From NCBI RefSeq assembly GCF_014640195.1, contig NZ_BMGM01000013.1:1-64000 (forward strand): a DNA stretch of 64,000 nucleotides. The letters run 5' to 3'. Positions within the stretch are counted from its first letter, which is position 1. Each line of letters begins with the position of its first letter. This DNA comes from Psychroflexus planctonicus. GTDB taxonomy: Bacteria > Bacteroidota > Bacteroidia > Flavobacteriales > Flavobacteriaceae. Positions 61,993-64,000 of this stretch are shown here, piece by piece. The notes under the pieces were generated by a model, which made no database searches, was not told where the DNA came from, and worked only from the letters and a program-made list of their open reading frames with translations. The position numbers and the translations under genes were made by a program.

Positions 61993-64000
61993 ATGATACA
62001 AAATTACTTACCTAAGTTTGTTTGCTCTTTATTAGTATTATTCTTAATTGGATTTAATGCTAATGCTAATGTAAATAGCATTTCATTAACATTTGATGAG
62101 AAAATTAATGATAATCCAGTAAAACCTTATTTACCTTTTTTTGTAGAAGGTGTTGCTGAAGTACAATTGATACACAATGCACCTGATCCAGCTTTAAGCG
62201 AAGTCGACATTTACGTTAATGACGAATTAATTGAATCAAATTTTAGCTTTAGAACCGCTACCGCTTTTTTAACTTTACCTGCAGGTGAAGATTTAGACAT
62301 TGCTATTGCAATTGGAGGAAGTACATCTTCTGCTTCTGCATTTTTTAATACCACTTTAAATTTAACTGCAGATGAAAAATACGTAGTAGTTGCCAATGGG
62401 GTTCAACAGCCGAACTTATTTGATACATCTGCAAATCCATCGATAGCTTTTAACTTAGATGTTTTTCCTGGAGCTCGAGAAGTAGCAGTTGCAGTAGCAG
62501 GGAATACAGATATATTAATTCACCATGGAGCCACAGACTTAGCTAACTTTGATCTAGACGAAATCACCGTTCCAATTCCAAATTTTGTAAGTGATCTGGC
62601 TTATACTAATTTTCAAAATTATGTTCAAATTGCTACTAACTTATACTCAATTCAACCTGTTTTAACAAGCACACAAGAAGAGTTTGAAATATACGATTTA
62701 CCATTATCAGATCTTAATTTACAGAACAAAGCAGTTACTTTATTAACTAGTGGGTTTGTAGATGTCGAAGCCAATCAAAATGGACCTGAATTTGGTTTAT
62801 GGCTAGCACAACCTGAAGGTGGAGATTTAATAGAGTTGCCTTTTCAAGGTGAGTGCGTTTCATTTTCAACTCCTTTTACCGAAGATTTTTCTGGAAGTGA
62901 GTGGCAAGCTGGTTCTGGATTTCAAAACTCGGGAGATAGCATAGATGAATGTTGGACAAGAACACCAGATAATATAGACAATGTGTACGCTTGGGGAACT
63001 GGAAACAGTAACTCAAACTTATTCAACTCAGGACCTTCAAGTGCTTTTCAAGGTACTAAATTTATATATACAAAACAATCAGGAAGCCCTGGAGCTGAAG
63101 CTGTTTTTACATCTCCTGTTATAAATACTAACGGTTTAGATTCTCCAGCATTAAGTTTTTATTATTTCATGTATGGTTTTGGTATTGATAGCTTTTCTGT
63201 AGAAGTACAAGAATTTGGAACAGAATCTTGGACAAATTTAATTACCATCAACGGACAACAACAGACTTCTGAAGATGATGATTGGTTAGAAGAGGAGATT
63301 GAGCTTGCAGGTTTGGAAAATAAAAAAATTCAGTTGCGTTTTATTGCTACTCGAGGTAGCAATTTTAACTCAGTAGTGGCACTTGACTTAATAGAAGTTA
63401 GAGAAGCTACTACATGTTTAAAACCAACTAACCTTAATATAACTCAAATAGGCGATACATCTGCACAAATTAATTGGAACACACAATCTAATCCTGTAGA
63501 TTGGTTTGTGTACACATCAGGAGCCAACCCAGAAACGGCTACTCCTACTCAACAAAGCAGCGAAAGCCTATCGGCTAACAATGATCAAGTTATAGGTTTA
63601 TCTTCCAACACCACTTACGATGTTTACCTACAAAGTAATTGTGACGACGATGGTTTGAGTCAGCTAACAGGTCCAGTAGAATTTACAACAGCTGCTTGTT
63701 CAGTTAATGAACAATGTGAGTATACCTTTAATTTGTTAGATGATTTTGGGGACGGATGGAATGGAAATATTGTTGAATTACGCCAAGATGGACAGCTAGT
63801 TGCTAATCTAGGTGCTGATTTTGAAGATGGTGATAATTTTACAGAAACCTATAATTTATGTACAGGCAGTTCTATTGAATTGATTTGGTTAAACCAAGGA
63901 AGTTTTGCAGATGAAGTTGGTTTAAATGTGGTTAATCCTTTTGATGAAGAAATTTTTGAACTCGGATTTGATTCTGAAGATGAACGAGGAGATACAATTT
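61993..64000 (+). CDS. large DUF4397/MAM/fibronectin-III surface protein, 3'-truncated
   Basis: The frame is open from ATG 61993 to the end of the window (669 codons) and continues beyond. A signal peptide (VCSLLVLFLIGFNANAN) is followed by a DUF4397 domain (AEVQLIHNAPDPALSEVDIY). Next comes a MAM/jelly-roll-like domain (about residues 290-480: FTEDFSGSEWQAGSGFQNSG, LSFYYFMYGFGIDSFSVEVQ), a fibronectin type III domain (CLKPTNLNITQIGDTSAQIN) and a further beta domain (FNLLDDFGDGWNGNIVELRQ). This is the build of large T9SS adhesins or secreted enzymes; the sorting domain would lie past the window. Confidence 0.85.
   Translation, partial: MIQNYLPKFVCSLLVLFLIGFNANANVNSISLTFDEKINDNPVKPYLPFFVEGVAEVQLIHNAPDPALSEVDIYVNDELIESNFSFRTATAFLTLPAGEDLDIAIAIGGSTSSASAFFNTTLNLTADEKYVVVANGVQQPNLFDTSANPSIAFNLDVFPGAREVAVAVAGNTDILIHHGATDLANFDLDEITVPIPNFVSDLAYTNFQNYVQIATNLYSIQPVLTSTQEEFEIYDLPLSDLNLQNKAVTLLTSGFVDVEANQNGPEFGLWLAQPEGGDLIELPFQGECVSFSTPFTEDFSGSEWQAGSGFQNSGDSIDECWTRTPDNIDNVYAWGTGNSNSNLFNSGPSSAFQGTKFIYTKQSGSPGAEAVFTSPVINTNGLDSPALSFYYFMYGFGIDSFSVEVQEFGTESWTNLITINGQQQTSEDDDWLEEEIELAGLENKKIQLRFIATRGSNFNSVVALDLIEVREATTCLKPTNLNITQIGDTSAQINWNTQSNPVDWFVYTSGANPETATPTQQSSESLSANNDQVIGLSSNTTYDVYLQSNCDDDGLSQLTGPVEFTTAACSVNEQCEYTFNLLDDFGDGWNGNIVELRQDGQLVANLGADFEDGDNFTETYNLCTGSSIELIWLNQGSFADEVGLNVVNPFDEEIFELGFDSEDERGDTI

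Overview
This window is a stretch of chromosome from a Flavobacteriaceae-type member of the Bacteroidota. The evidence is an AT-rich sequence, promoter elements of the TAnnTTTG type, several proteins with type IX secretion (T9SS) C-terminal sorting domains, a TonB-dependent receptor paired with a DUF4249 lipoprotein, many short lipoproteins, a fused alpha/beta 2-oxoacid dehydrogenase E1, a monomeric isocitrate dehydrogenase, and families largely confined to this group (DUF6428, DUF6095, DUF6122, DUF6252). Both window edges cut large T9SS/adhesin-like surface proteins.

Layout. 1-1.1 kb: end of a T9SS type B protein, then a cluster of palindromic repeats. 1.4-3.5 kb: rpsT, two identical tRNA-Glu genes and proS. 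3.5-6.4 kb: a low-complexity lipoprotein and an outer-membrane barrel. 6.5-8.8 kb: a compact arsenic operon (arsR, DUF6428, acr3, arsC) behind a perfect 26-bp palindrome. 8.9-12.2 kb: thioredoxin-like protein, a PLP decarboxylase divergent from a cysteine dioxygenase (a possible hypotaurine route), and menB. 12.3-20.4 kb: a lipoprotein, a SPOR protein with two bacterial PH-domain membrane proteins, the fused E1 dehydrogenase and a PQQ-type sugar dehydrogenase. 20.5-25 kb: two methionine sulfoxide reductases B with a lipoprotein, an M48 protease with an MFS exporter, and small envelope proteins. 25-29.2 kb: murQ, DUF4249 lipoprotein and TonB receptor. 29.2-31.9 kb: dnaA, a low-molecular-weight phosphatase and an RsmI-like methylase. 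32-36.6 kb: thioesterase, alpha/beta hydrolase, and an ECF sigma / anti-sigma-like / outer-membrane protein module. 36.8-38.1 kb: rimO.

38.1-45.9 kb is the accessory region. A roughly 380-bp non-coding module (three hairpins plus an AC microsatellite) occurs twice, at 38158 and 41160, as direct repeats. They bracket a lipoprotein with a JAMM-like metal-site motif and two tandem near-identical secreted proteins. A decayed gene fragment follows, then two exported proteins that share an LDEVV motif with the lipoprotein. Next are two T9SS-sorted proteins whose sorting domains and 3' flanks are almost the same DNA; the second carries an 8-bp tandem repeat between its start codon and its signal peptide, as expected of a phase-variable gene.

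45.9-51.1 kb: purA, a Fur-family regulator, the relA/spoT enzyme and an STE24-type protease, all on the minus strand. 51.3-54.5 kb: a CcoI-type copper ATPase without its usual cco partners and a T9SS protein. 54.6-58.4 kb: an ECF sigma factor, glycosyltransferase and Cys-rich membrane peptide, MscS, a lipoprotein and a PhnB-like protein. 58.7-61.5 kb: icd and rplS. From 61.99 kb a large DUF4397-containing surface protein runs off the end.
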